Source of the DNA: Maricaulis sp.
GTDB lineage: Bacteria; Pseudomonadota; Alphaproteobacteria; Caulobacterales; Maricaulaceae
NCBI RefSeq assembly: GCF_017643475.1
Contig: NZ_JAEPNI010000002.1
Span: 682,001-746,000, forward strand
Direction: 5' to 3'
Length of the DNA stretch: 64,000 nt
This document shows, in pieces, positions 18,950-28,416 of the stretch (the first letter of the stretch is position 1; each line of letters begins with the position of its first letter). Position numbers and translations under genes: made by a program. Below the pieces are notes generated by a model that had not been told where the DNA came from, searched no databases, and worked only from the letters and a program-made list of their open reading frames with translations.

Positions 18950-19306
18950 CCGACCAAGATGCTCCAGCATCTCCGTGACGAACGCCATCTCGTCGCCGTC
19001 GTTGGCGTTTCTGGTCGCGAAACGGAGGAGTTCAGCCTCAATCTCGCGCCATCGGCAGGCCTTATCCATAATCAGATTTTCCAGAACCAGACCGACCAAC
19101 AGGTCGCCATCCCGGGAATAGTCCCGCGCGCATTGATGCAGGACATGACCGCAGAGTACGGAAAGGTTTTTCCAGGTAACCAATTCCGTCAGGGCTTCAC
19201 CGATGCTCATGACCGGGAAAGTGTCGGCGGCTTTCACAGCCGCCGGTAGAGGGGTCAGGACCTCCCTGACCCGATCTTCGAGACGTATACCGGGTTCGAC
19301 CGTCAT
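18941..19306 (-). CDS. Protein of unknown function translationally coupled to the HxlR regulator
   Basis: 121 aa, soluble and helical, with two cysteines in LCGHVLHQCARDYS. Its ATG overlaps the HxlR gene stop by 4 bp, which is good evidence that it is a real gene made with the regulator. Its end overlaps the convergent antiporter gene by 9 bp. I do not recognise the family. Confidence 0.65.
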   Translation of the reverse strand: MTVEPGIRLEDRVREVLTPLPAAVKAADTFPVMSIGEALTELVTWKNLSVLCGHVLHQCARDYSRDGDLLVGLVLENLIMDKACRWREIEAELLRFATRNANDGDEMAFVTEMLEHLGRLP

Positions 19307-19701
19307 GAACCGCGCGCCCGGGATGAAACCACGCTCGACTCCGGCCCAACCACCTCCGCTTCACTCCAGTCCTTCAGGGCTCCCAGGAAGTCCAGTGCGG
19401 TGCGCCCGTGCGCCGTGATGAAGTATTCCACCGCTACCGGAGAGGTCTCGAGAACGGTCCGCGAAACCAGGCCGTGAGCCTCGAGATGACGCAGGCGATC
19501 GGAGATCATTTTCTTGCTGGCCCCGCCGATCATCCGGCAAAGATCATTGAACCGCACGGGCTCGTCCTTGAGATGCCAGAGCACAGAGCCCGTCCACTTG
19601 CCGCCCAGAACCCGCATTCCGCGTTCGATGGCACAGGGTTCGGTGCACTCCGATACTGTGACCTTGCGCCCGTCACTGGCTGTTTCGACACGCCCGCCCA
19701 T
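19303..19701 (-). CDS. HxlR-family transcriptional regulator
   Basis: 132 aa. The HxlR signature is plain: ECTEPCAIERGMRVLGGKW with two cysteines, then a winged helix with FNDLCRMIGGASKKMISDRL (recognition helix), LRHLEAHGLVSR and the wing SPVAVEYFITAHGR. Members often sense quinones, diamide or aldehydes through the N-terminal cysteine and control a divergent oxidoreductase, as YodB, QorR and HypR do. Here the divergent gene is a quinone reductase. The start ATG 19701 has GAGGG 5 nt upstream. Confidence 0.92.
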   Translation of the reverse strand: MGGRVETASDGRKVTVSECTEPCAIERGMRVLGGKWTGSVLWHLKDEPVRFNDLCRMIGGASKKMISDRLRHLEAHGLVSRTVLETSPVAVEYFITAHGRTALDFLGALKDWSEAEVVGPESSVVSSRARGS

Positions 19702-19728
19702 GAAACCCTCGCTGCAACAAAGTTAGTG

Positions 19729-19745
19729 GTTACAAAAAGTATACT
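19729..19745. promoter_or_regulatory. Candidate HxlR operator in the divergent promoter region
   Basis: GTTAC-AAAAA-GTATAC, an imperfect inverted repeat of the GTTAC/GTAAC kind reported for HxlR proteins, ending in the 8-bp palindrome AGTATACT at 19738-19745. It lies in the 108-bp region between the regulator and the quinone reductase. This is the only A+T-rich stretch there, so promoters for both genes are likely to overlap it. Assignment is by position and pattern only. Confidence 0.4.
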
Positions 19746-19809
19746 AGTTGCATTTTGTTTCCACGTCGACCACCTGTTCCGCAAGACACGTTCCAGGACA
19801 GGAAACATC

Positions 19810-20427
19810 ATGAGCAATATCCTGATTATCAATGCCCACGAGCCCTACCCGTTTGCCCCCGGGCGGCTGAATACCAGTTTTGTCGAGAAGGCAGAAAATA
19901 AACTGGCCGCACAAGGTCACACCATACGAGCAACCACAATTTCCCAGGGTTATGACGTCGACGAAGAGATCGAGAAACACCTCTGGGCGGACACAATCAT
20001 CCTGCAATACCCGGTCAACTGGATGGGCCTGCCCTGGCGCGCCAAGCAATACCAGGACGAGGTTTATTCTGCAGGCATGGACGGACGCCTGTGCGCTGGC
20101 GATGGCCGCACGGCCGACGCACCCACGCGCAACTACGGCACGGGCGGCACCCTTGGCGGCAAGACCTATATGCTGTCGATGACATTCAATGCCCCGAAAG
20201 AAGCGTTTGATGACCCCGGCGAGTTCTTCTTCCAGGGCAAGTCCGTCGACGATCTGATGTACCCGATCCACCAGAATTTCCGCTTTTTCGACATGCGCCC
20301 GCTGGCCAGTTTTGCCGCACACGATGTCATGAAAAACCCGGACATCGAACGCGATTTCCAACGCTTCGACGCACACCTGGAACAGTTCTTCACTCCTGCG
20401 CGGGAGACGGACAATGACGCAGCCTGA
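19810..20427 (+). CDS. NAD(P)H:quinone oxidoreductase, MdaB/KefG-like flavodoxin fold
   Basis: 205 aa. It opens with the flavodoxin-like strand and FMN/FAD loop [21 protein letters not shown], then [22 protein letters not shown], the substrate-side motif of MdaB-type two-electron quinone reductases, and later [11 protein letters not shown]. The family reduces quinones to hydroquinones without radical release. I chose ATG 19810 (AGGA 7-8 nt upstream); the open frame extends further 5' but that part overlaps the regulator. It overlaps the GST gene by 14 bp, so the two form a quinone/electrophile detoxification operon likely repressed by the HxlR protein. Confidence 0.9.
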   Translation: MSNILIINAHEPYPFAPGRLNTSFVEKAENKLAAQGHTIRATTISQGYDVDEEIEKHLWADTIILQYPVNWMGLPWRAKQYQDEVYSAGMDGRLCAGDGRTADAPTRNYGTGGTLGGKTYMLSMTFNAPKEAFDDPGEFFFQGKSVDDLMYPIHQNFRFFDMRPLASFAAHDVMKNPDIERDFQRFDAHLEQFFTPARETDNDAA

Positions 20428-21118
20428 TCTTCACCTGTTCACAGCCTCCACGATGAATGGCTGGAAACCGGTCATCTTCCTCGAAGAAGCCGGCCTGGAC
20501 TACAAGCTGACGGCGATTGATTTCGCCAGGAAGGAGCAGAAGGCGCCGGACTATCTCAAGATCAATCCCAATGGGCGTATACCGGCGCTCATCGATCGGT
20601 CCAATGATGATTTCGCGGTCTTCGAATCCGGTGCCATCCTGTGGTATCTGGCAGAGAAATACGGTCAATTCCTCGCGCAGGACCCGAAGGAAAGATCCGA
20701 GACGCTGCAATGGCTGATGTTCCAGATGGCCGGCGTCGGACCGATGATGGGCCAGGCCATGTTCTTCCAGCGCATCGCGGCGCCCAACGGGCATGAGGAG
20801 CCCTACTCAATCCAGCGCTATGTCGATGAAAGCCGTCGTTTGCTGGAAGTCCTCGACAATCGCCTGGAAGGCCGGGAGTTTTTGGTTGGCGATACCTATT
20901 CCATCGCCGATATCGCCACCTACCCCTGGGCGCGCGCCTGGCCGTGGGCACAGGTCGATATTGACGGGCTGGACCATCTCAAGGCCTGGTTGAAGCGCAT
21001 AGACGACCGCCCGGCTGTGCAAAAAGCCCTGACCATTCCCAAACCGGTCCCGGCGTTCTGGGGCGACATCGACGACACTGAATTTGCGGCCGAGAATGCG
21101 GCTCGCTTCAGATCCTAG
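20414..21118 (+). CDS. Glutathione S-transferase, Nu-class (YghU/YfcG-like)
   Basis: 234 aa. The thioredoxin-like half has [19 protein letters not shown], where Thr/Asn replace Ser/Tyr as in Nu-class enzymes. The cis-Pro loop is [12 protein letters not shown] and the glutathione gamma-Glu motif [15 protein letters not shown]. The C-terminal helical half has the N-capping box [15 protein letters not shown]. Nu-class GSTs act as disulfide-bond reductases and peroxidases on glutathione adducts. It overlaps the upstream quinone reductase by 14 bp. Its stop overlaps the convergent Rac-like gene by 4 bp. Confidence 0.93.
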   Translation: MTQPDLHLFTASTMNGWKPVIFLEEAGLDYKLTAIDFARKEQKAPDYLKINPNGRIPALIDRSNDDFAVFESGAILWYLAEKYGQFLAQDPKERSETLQWLMFQMAGVGPMMGQAMFFQRIAAPNGHEEPYSIQRYVDESRRLLEVLDNRLEGREFLVGDTYSIADIATYPWARAWPWAQVDIDGLDHLKAWLKRIDDRPAVQKALTIPKPVPAFWGDIDDTEFAAENAARFRS

Positions 21119-21819
21119 CCACCGCCTCCGCGCGGTCGGGTCATGGAGCGCGGAGGATTGCGCAAACGATCACGGTCGATCGGGATGGGGCGTCGCTCGA
21201 ACAGCGGCGCGTCCTCCTCCGGCGGCAAACCCATGGCCAGGTCCATCGCGGTTCCGAAGGTTTCCGCCAGATTGTCCTGGGTCATGGCCGAGCATTCCCG
21301 ATACCCTGCGCAGCCCGTGCGTATGGCCATTTCCTGGCCGATCTGGCGGCTGATCGGGTTCACATGCGGGCTGCTGGACGCGCGCAGGTCGGACTTCATA
21401 CCCACCAGAAGGCGCGGGACATTGGGCGCATGGTGCTGGATTTCCGGGTACCAGCGCGTCTCGACATCGGCGAGGCTGGATTCGGATATGATCGAATAGG
21501 CCACGATGAAGACATCGGTCTAAGGATAGTTCAGCGGGCGAAGCCGGTCATAGTCCTCATCTCCCGCCGTATCCCAGGGCCCGAAATTTACCGGCCCGCC
21601 CTTGCGCATCACATTCGCCGAATAATTGTCGAACACCGTGGGAATATACTCCCCCGGAAAAGCGTTGGTCGTGTAGGAAATCGCCGCACAGGTCTTGCCA
21701 ACAGCACCATCGCCCACAATCACGCACTTGATGTTCTGCATGCCGGCGCGGGCCGGCGCAGACAGGCTGACCGCAACCCCGGCTCCAAGGGCACCACTCA
21801 GGAACTCACGACGTTTCAT
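21115..21819 (-). pseudogene. Eukaryote-like Rac/Rho GTPase with Tat signal peptide, interrupted by one in-frame amber codon
   Basis: Starts at ATG 21819 behind a strong GGGGAGG Shine-Dalgarno. Residues 1-25 are a twin-arginine signal ([13 protein letters not shown], then APARA). From Met27 the protein follows human Rac1, as I know that sequence, without gaps: G1 GDGAVGKT, the whole switch I ([14 protein letters not shown]) and G3 WDTAG. By eye about 62 of the first 73 Rac positions match. The catalytic Gln61 is Asp here. Codon 100, at 21520-21522, is TAG where Rac1 has Gln74. The frame then continues open to 21115 with the Rac order (TDVF, WYPEI-HH-PN-P, G4 as MKSD, G5 ECSA). The Rho insert is shortened, there is no CAAX box, and the C-terminus is basic and Gly-rich. 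Either an amber pseudogene, a read-through gene or a sequence error; the first piece alone would be 99 aa. Confidence 0.88.
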
Positions 21820-21934
21820 ACCCGCCTCCCCGATCATGTGTCGGGGAAGAGTAACATGTGTGGCCATTGAGCAGTAGCGAGATGCTTGGCGAAGTCCTTT
21901 CGCCTCCTTCGCTCCTCGCCCTTTATCCCCGTCA

Positions 21935-21972
21935 TCCCTGCGACGGCAGGGACCCAGTTTACAAGGCTGGGT
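21935..21972. repeat. Dispersed intergenic repeat with two hairpins
   Basis: Two adjacent hairpins: TCCCTGC (21935-21941) with GCAGGGA (21946-21952), and ACCCAG (21952-21957) with CTGGGT (21967-21972). They follow CCGTCA, as in many intergenic palindromic repeats of this bacterial group. A related CGTCA...TGACG hairpin lies at 22030-22045, and another family member at 29822-29853. Confidence 0.6.
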
Positions 21973-22185
21973 TCCGCTCCAGAAAACGCTTCCTCGAAAA
22001 GCACCTAACCCTTCGAACTGGGCCCTGATCGTCATCAGGGTGACGGTGTGTCGGTGCCTATCCTCTTCCTCGGGGAGGTGTCCCGAAGGGACGGAGGGGC
22101 CGGAGCGCGTAGCGCGGAGGTCTAGGGCTCACTGGCGTTCGCACCCCCTTCGACCTCGCCTTCGCCGATGGCTACGGCGAGCCCA

Positions 22186-22205
22186 CTTCCCCGCGTGCGG
22201 GGAAG
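22186..22205. repeat. Palindrome CTTCCCCGC-GT-GCGGGGAAG
   Basis: A nearly perfect 20-bp hairpin (9-bp arms, 2-base loop). A near copy occurs at 30044-30064, overlapping the ribosome binding site of the metX-like gene. No U-run follows, so it is not a standard terminator. Confidence 0.6.
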
Positions 22206-22525
22206 ATATCCCTAGTGCTCAAACCTCAGGCATACTCTCCCGTGATCCATGTCGTGGGAGGCGAGAGCTCAGTCTTTTCGGGCGTGGATGTGCGGGACGC
22301 GGCTGCCGACCCTTCGGGGTCATAAGGGCATGGCAGACAGCAGACCCGTGTGCGGGAGGTCCCTAACCCCTGCTCAAGAATAAATCCCGGTTTCACCGGC
22401 CTTCCGCATGCCTCTCACTCCAGATCGCGAGATCGTGGAGATTTTGGTGCTTCCCCCTACGCCCCTTCGGGGCACCTCCCCCTGGAGGGGGAGGAAAAAG
22501 AGTGAGGCTCCCCCGACGCCAAAGG

Positions 22526-22691
22526 CGTCGCAAGCGCGACTGCGCGTCGGCGCCCATGCGCCGCCCCTTCGGAGGCGTGAGCGAAGCGAATTGCCGTGAG
22601 ATCAAATAACCACGTCGCAAGCGCGACCGCGCGTCGGGCGGTCAGCCCGCCCCATCGGAGCCGCGAGCGCAGCGAGTTGGCGTGAGATAAA
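22526..22691. repeat. Tandem pair of about 80-bp repeats
   Basis: Copy 1 is about 22526-22606 and copy 2 about 22613-22691. Both begin CGTCGCAAGCGCGAC, with (T/C)GCGCGTCGG following, and end in a segment like GCGAAGCGAATTGCCGTGAG or its variant GCGCAGCGAGTTGGCGTGAG, then ATAAA or ATCAAA. The centres differ. There are two copies only, with no spacer regularity of a CRISPR. It lies directly behind the typA stop. Confidence 0.65.
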
Positions 22692-22695
22692 AGAC

Positions 22696-24522
<1,827 letters not shown>

Positions 24523-24603
24523 GGACGTGTTCCTGCGTTAGAAGGCGCGCCCTCTTACGCCGCCACAGGTGCGCTGGCCAGTACTTATTCCGTCGTGCAT
24601 GAT

Positions 24604-25068
24604 TTATTGCGGATCCGGCAGCACGGCCTTGAGTTTGCGCAACATGGCCAGCAGGTTTGCGCGGTCCTCTGGACTCAGCTCGGCCTGGGCCTCAGCGGGC
24701 ACGCTTTCCACGCGCGGCAACACGTCCTGGTACAGGCGCTCACCCTTGCGGGTCATGTAGAGATGGCTGACCCGGCCATCGGCCTGCGAGGCCTGTCGCT
24801 TGACCAGGCCAAGATCGAGCAGGGCCTTGGTGGCGCGGGAGACGATGCCCTTGTCCATCGGCGTCATCTGCACGACTTCCACTGCGGTACGCCCCGGCTT
24901 CTCTGCAATCGCTGCCAGCACCCGCCATTGTGACAGGTTGAGATCGGCATGCTCCTTCACGACAGCGGCGGTCGAGCGCGAGATGCGATCAGCAAGCACG
25001 ACCATCTGATAGGGCCAGTAGTCTTCCAGCGAAAGAATGGCGGGCGGAGTGATTTGCGTGTCAGTCAT
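24604..25068 (-). CDS. MarR-family transcriptional regulator (likely of hppD)
   Basis: 154 aa with the MarR winged helix: LNLSQWRVLAAIAEKPGRTA, recognition helix region MDKGIVSRATKALLDLGLV, and wing with KRQASQADGRVSHLYMTRKG. It is divergent from 4-hydroxyphenylpyruvate dioxygenase. The 112-bp region between them contains a 16-bp palindrome overlapping a promoter, so it probably represses hppD, and perhaps itself, until an aromatic ligand binds. Ligand and target are inferred from position. Confidence 0.92.
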   Translation of the reverse strand: MTDTQITPPAILSLEDYWPYQMVVLADRISRSTAAVVKEHADLNLSQWRVLAAIAEKPGRTAVEVVQMTPMDKGIVSRATKALLDLGLVKRQASQADGRVSHLYMTRKGERLYQDVLPRVESVPAEAQAELSPEDRANLLAMLRKLKAVLPDPQ

Positions 25069-25079
25069 GAAATCAATTT

Positions 25080-25124
25080 AGTTGTTTTTACAACTTGACG
25101 CAATAACAACAAAAAATATATGTT
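25080..25124 (+). promoter_or_regulatory. hppD promoter with overlapping palindromic MarR-type operator
   Basis: AGTTGT-TTTT-ACAACT is a perfect inverted repeat at 25080-25095. Its last base is the first base of a -35 box TTGACG (25095-25100). A -10 box TATGTT lies at 25119-25124, with 18-bp spacing (TATATG at 25117 gives 16). Repressor binding would block the -35. The start ATG of hppD follows at 25181. Confidence 0.65.
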
Positions 25125-25180
25125 AGGTTCCAATGAGGGCTAGAGCGCCCGGGATCCATACAAGATAAATGAGGTTTGGC

Positions 25181-26263
25181 ATGGCCGATCTGTTCGAAAA
25201 CCCGATTGGGCTTTGTGGTTTTGAATTCGTTGAATTCGCTGCTGAAGAGCGTGGCATCATCGAGCCGATCTTCGAAGCCATGGGCTTCACCCACATCGCC
25301 AATCACCGCTCCAAGGATGTTGAGCTGTGGCGCCAGGGCGATATCAACTTCATCATCAATTACGAGCCGGAAACCCAGGCCGCCTTCTTCGCCAAGGAAC
25401 ACGGACCGTCGGCCTGTGGCATGGCGTTCCGCGTGAAGAACGCAGCTGAAGCCTATGAAGAATGCCTTGATCGTGGTGCCGAGCCGGTCCTGACCGAAGC
25501 AGGCATTTCCGAATTGGTCATCCCGGCCATCAAGGGTATCGGTGGTGCGTCCATCTACCTGGTCGACCGTTTCGGTCCGGAAAACTCCATCTACGACATC
25601 GATTTCGAATACCTCGAAGGTGTCGACCGCAATCCCAAGGGCTGTGGTTTCAATGTCATCGATCATCTGACGCACAACGTCTACAAGGGTCGCATGGACT
25701 ATTGGGCGGAGTATTACGAGAACCTCTTCAACTTCCGTGAGATCCGCTATTTTGACATCAAGGGTGAGTACACCGCCCTCCTGTCCCGCGCGATGACCGC
25801 TCCGGACGGGCTGATCCGTATTCCGCTGAACGAGGAAAAGTCGGAAAAAGTCGGCCAGATCGAGGAGTATCTTCGCGAGTACAAGGGTGAAGGCATCCAG
25901 CACATCGCCTTCTCCTGTGACAACCTGATTGAATGCTGGGACCGCCTGGAAAAGGCCGGCACCAAATTCATGACTGCGCCGCCGGAAACCTATTACGACA
26001 TGCTGGAAGAGCGCCTGCCGGGCCATGGCGAGCCGACCGAGGAATTCCGCAAGCGCGGCATCCTGCTCGATGGCACCACCGAAGGCGGCAGCCCGCGCCT
26101 CCTGCTGCAGATCTTCTCTGAGAAGGCCATCGGCCCGATCTTCTTCGAGTTCATCCAGCGCAAGGAAGACGAAGGTTTCGGCGAAGGCAATTTCAAGGCC
26201 CTGTTCGAAAGCATCGAGCGCGACCAGATCAATCGCGGCATACTGAACACCGAAAACGCTTAA
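25181..26263 (+). CDS. hppD: 4-hydroxyphenylpyruvate dioxygenase
   Basis: 360 aa, the usual bacterial length, built of two VOC modules. The N-terminal half has [10 protein letters not shown] and [18 protein letters not shown]. The C-terminal half carries the Fe(II) ligands: His in [15 protein letters not shown], His in [12 protein letters not shown] and the final Glu in IFFEFIQRK. It converts 4-hydroxyphenylpyruvate to homogentisate in tyrosine breakdown. I chose ATG 25181, with GAGG 6 nt upstream, over the in-frame start 12 bp earlier. The VOC protein gene follows after 11 bp. No homogentisate dioxygenase or fumarylacetoacetase gene is nearby. Confidence 0.96.
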   Translation: MADLFENPIGLCGFEFVEFAAEERGIIEPIFEAMGFTHIANHRSKDVELWRQGDINFIINYEPETQAAFFAKEHGPSACGMAFRVKNAAEAYEECLDRGAEPVLTEAGISELVIPAIKGIGGASIYLVDRFGPENSIYDIDFEYLEGVDRNPKGCGFNVIDHLTHNVYKGRMDYWAEYYENLFNFREIRYFDIKGEYTALLSRAMTAPDGLIRIPLNEEKSEKVGQIEEYLREYKGEGIQHIAFSCDNLIECWDRLEKAGTKFMTAPPETYYDMLEERLPGHGEPTEEFRKRGILLDGTTEGGSPRLLLQIFSEKAIGPIFFEFIQRKEDEGFGEGNFKALFESIERDQINRGILNTENA

Positions 26264-26274
26264 GGGAGAGGTCG

Positions 26275-26808
26275 ATGACCGTCGAGCTGAAGCGCATTCA
26301 CCACGTCGCCTATCGCTGCAAGGACGCGAAGGAAACCGTCGAGTTCTACAAGCGGGTGATGAACATGGATCTGGTCCTGGCGATTGCCGAGGACGAGGTG
26401 CCGTCCACGAAGGCTCCGGATCCCTACATGCACATCTTCCTGGATGCCGGCATGGGCAATGTCCTGGCCTTTTTCGAACTGCCCAACTCGCCGGAGATGG
26501 GCCGCGACGAACAAACGCCGCAGTGGGTCCAGCACATCGCCTTCGAGGTCGAGAACCTGGACAAGCTCAACGAAGCCAAGACGCATGTAGAGGCGGAAGG
26601 CCTGGACGTGCTCGGTCCGGTCAATCACGGCGTCTTCAAGTCGATCTACTTCTTCGACCCGAACGGTCACCGCCTGGAACTGGCCGCCAATACCGGCACG
26701 CCGGACCAGATGAAGCAGCTCAACGAGGTTGCGCCGCTGATGATTGAAGAATGGAGCCAGACTAAGCGCGCCCCACGGCACGCCGCCTGGCTGCACGAAC
26801 AGGATTGA
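26275..26808 (+). CDS. VOC (glyoxalase/dioxygenase superfamily) protein
   Basis: 177 aa. A two-module beta-alpha-beta VOC fold with candidate metal ligands His in IHHVAYRCKDA, Glu in LAFFELPNS, His in WVQHIAFEV and Glu in DPNGHRLELAANTG. This is a glyoxalase-I-like pattern. Co-directional with hppD (11 bp gap) and followed by a terminator, so it is probably in the same transcript and acts in or near tyrosine catabolism. Its substrate is unknown. Confidence 0.88.
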   Translation: MTVELKRIHHVAYRCKDAKETVEFYKRVMNMDLVLAIAEDEVPSTKAPDPYMHIFLDAGMGNVLAFFELPNSPEMGRDEQTPQWVQHIAFEVENLDKLNEAKTHVEAEGLDVLGPVNHGVFKSIYFFDPNGHRLELAANTGTPDQMKQLNEVAPLMIEEWSQTKRAPRHAAWLHEQD

Positions 26809-26841
26809 TCCCCCTCTCCTGTTGGTGTCCTCCCCACCATG

Positions 26842-26874
26842 AAACGCCCCGGTCCACACCCGGGGCGTTTTTCT
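26842..26874 (+). terminator. Rho-independent terminator of the hppD operon
   Basis: A perfect 11-bp stem AAACGCCCCGG (26842-26852) / CCGGGGCGTTT (26860-26870) with a 7-base loop, followed by TTCTTT. It lies 33 bp after the VOC gene stop. The A-rich 5' arm means it could also work in the other direction. Confidence 0.9.
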
Positions 26875-26986
26875 TTGGCGATTGAACCGTCAGGCCTCGA
26901 GACCCCTGCGCCCCCTTTCCCTGTCGCCTTGTCGTTGAAGTTGCCTATCATGCCACTCAACCAACAGGGGATATTCGGGGGCGCAC

Positions 26987-27712
26987 ATGATCCTCACCAA
27001 CATCACCAAGGCCCTGCGCGAACAGAACTGGCTCGCGGTCGGCATCGAGTTTGTCATCGTCATCCTGGGTGTCGTGGTCGGTTTCCAGGTCACCGCCTGG
27101 AACGCCGCGCGCCAGGACCGGGCTTTGGAGCAGGCCTATCTCGAGCGGCTTGCCAGTGAATTCGAAGCCATCCAGGTCGAGTTGAGCGATCAGCATGGCG
27201 ATCTCGATGATGCCCGCGAACACTCCTTGCGCTTCATTGACGCCGTCGACCGACAGGACACGGAGACAATGCAGGCCAATGCCTCTGCCTTGATCGTGAT
27301 TACCCGGGTCTCTGAAGTCCAGATCCAGTCTGCCGCCCTTGTTGAACTGATTTCCAGCGGCCGGCTGGGCCTGGTTCGCAATGAAGAACTGCGCGCGGCT
27401 CTCGCTCGAATTCCGCTGCTGGAGGCTGATGCTCATGGCGTCTTTGATCAACTCAAGGCCCAGCAGGTCGATCTGGTATCCGAGCTGCGCCCCTATGTCC
27501 GTGTCGAAACTGAAGGATACAGTCTCTCTGATGTCATTCTTCTTAATCGCGCGATGACGGACAGTGAAGCGCTGGCAAACACGCTGTCCTATTCGGTCTA
27601 TGTGAGCAATGCGGCCAGGCTGTACATTGCGGTCTTGCAGTCGAATGTGCGCGAAGTTCAGGATCTGATTGATGCAGAACTCAATCCCGTAGCTGGTGGA
27701 GAGACCCCATGA
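26987..27712 (+). CDS. Membrane-anchored protein of unknown function, tandem paralogue 1 (DUF6090-like)
   Basis: 241 aa. A conserved N-terminal block, REQNWLAVGIEFVIVILG then VVVGFQVTAWN, forms one membrane segment and is followed by RQDR and a mostly helical soluble region. The next gene has the same N-terminal block and layout. It probably resembles the DUF6090 group, though I am not sure of the name. The two genes overlap by 4 bp. The function is not known. Confidence 0.75.
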   Translation: MILTNITKALREQNWLAVGIEFVIVILGVVVGFQVTAWNAARQDRALEQAYLERLASEFEAIQVELSDQHGDLDDAREHSLRFIDAVDRQDTETMQANASALIVITRVSEVQIQSAALVELISSGRLGLVRNEELRAALARIPLLEADAHGVFDQLKAQQVDLVSELRPYVRVETEGYSLSDVILLNRAMTDSEALANTLSYSVYVSNAARLYIAVLQSNVREVQDLIDAELNPVAGGETP

Positions 27713-28416
27713 TCCTCAAACGTCTGACGACTGCCGTCCGCGAACAGAACTGGACTGCGGTCATCATCGAGTTCGTGATCGTACTCTCCGGTGTGGTGAT
27801 CGGTTTTCAGATCACGGCCTGGAATGAAACGCGCCAGGACGCCGACCGGGAAGCCCTGATCATTGCCCGGCTTCATGCCGATTTCATTGCGATCGAGAGC
27901 GATGTCGCGACCGTGATCGCTGACCTGAACCGCCGGTCCGAGGCGGCGGGCGGTTTTCTGACCCTCATCCGCGATGACGCGGTAGACGCGAACAGCGAAG
28001 CATTCCAGCTCGGCCTGGCCAATACAATCGGCACGCCGGTGCCCGCAGGCCGCTCGGCCACCTATGTCGATCTTCTCGAGAGCGGTGACATGCGCCTGAT
28101 CCGGTCCGAGGAGCTTCGCCGCGCCCTGATCGAATTCGACGAACAGGTGCGCCGCCACGAGATGGCCTATGAAACCCTGGCCACTCTGGTGATCGACAAT
28201 ACCGGCGTGCTCCTGGACTACCAGTCGCTGTTGCGTGCCGTCGGATCGGAGCCAGGCATCTATGCCGAGGCGATCGAGGCCACACGGCGCTCACCGGAAC
28301 TGATCACCAGCGCCCAGATGATGCAGAATGTCAGTCAGGTGAACCTCGCCTGGCACCGGGGACGCCAGACAACGACCCAGGCGGTCCTGGCTGCGCTGCA
28401 GGGAGAGCTCGACTAG
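27709..28416 (+). CDS. Membrane-anchored protein of unknown function, tandem paralogue 2 (DUF6090-like)
   Basis: 235 aa, related to the preceding gene. The N-terminal block REQNWTAVIIEFVIVLSG, VVIGFQITAWNETRQD matches it closely, while the soluble half has diverged (shared E-S-G-x-(L/M)-x-L-(V/I)-R-(N/S)-E-E-L-R motif near residue 125). The ATG overlaps the previous stop by 4 bp. Its end overlaps the convergent SRAP gene by 4 bp. Hetero-oligomerisation of the two paralogues is a reasonable guess only. Confidence 0.75.
   Translation: MILKRLTTAVREQNWTAVIIEFVIVLSGVVIGFQITAWNETRQDADREALIIARLHADFIAIESDVATVIADLNRRSEAAGGFLTLIRDDAVDANSEAFQLGLANTIGTPVPAGRSATYVDLLESGDMRLIRSEELRRALIEFDEQVRRHEMAYETLATLVIDNTGVLLDYQSLLRAVGSEPGIYAEAIEATRRSPELITSAQMMQNVSQVNLAWHRGRQTTTQAVLAALQGELD

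Larger units (their letters stand above)
21820..22695. other. Repeat-rich intergenic region without genes
   Basis: 876 bp between the Rac-like gene start and the typA stop. No reading frame here looks protein-like. It holds several hairpin-forming elements (21935-21972, 22030-22045, 22186-22205) and a tandem pair of about 80-bp repeats (22526-22691), described separately. G+C-rich short palindromes dominate. No tRNA or recognised ncRNA was seen. Confidence 0.75.

Noticed and set aside
19408-19809. 5' extension of the quinone reductase frame (an apparent 339-aa protein)
   Set aside because: The extra 134 codons lie over the HxlR gene and its promoter; the flavodoxin fold begins at ATG 19810.
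21505-21519. Separate downstream gene beginning at GTG 21504
   Set aside because: The sequence on both sides of the TAG matches Rac1 without a gap, so the two frames are one interrupted gene rather than two genes.
22526-22691. CRISPR array or att sites
   Set aside because: Two tandem copies without unique spacers, and no integrase or cas gene nearby.
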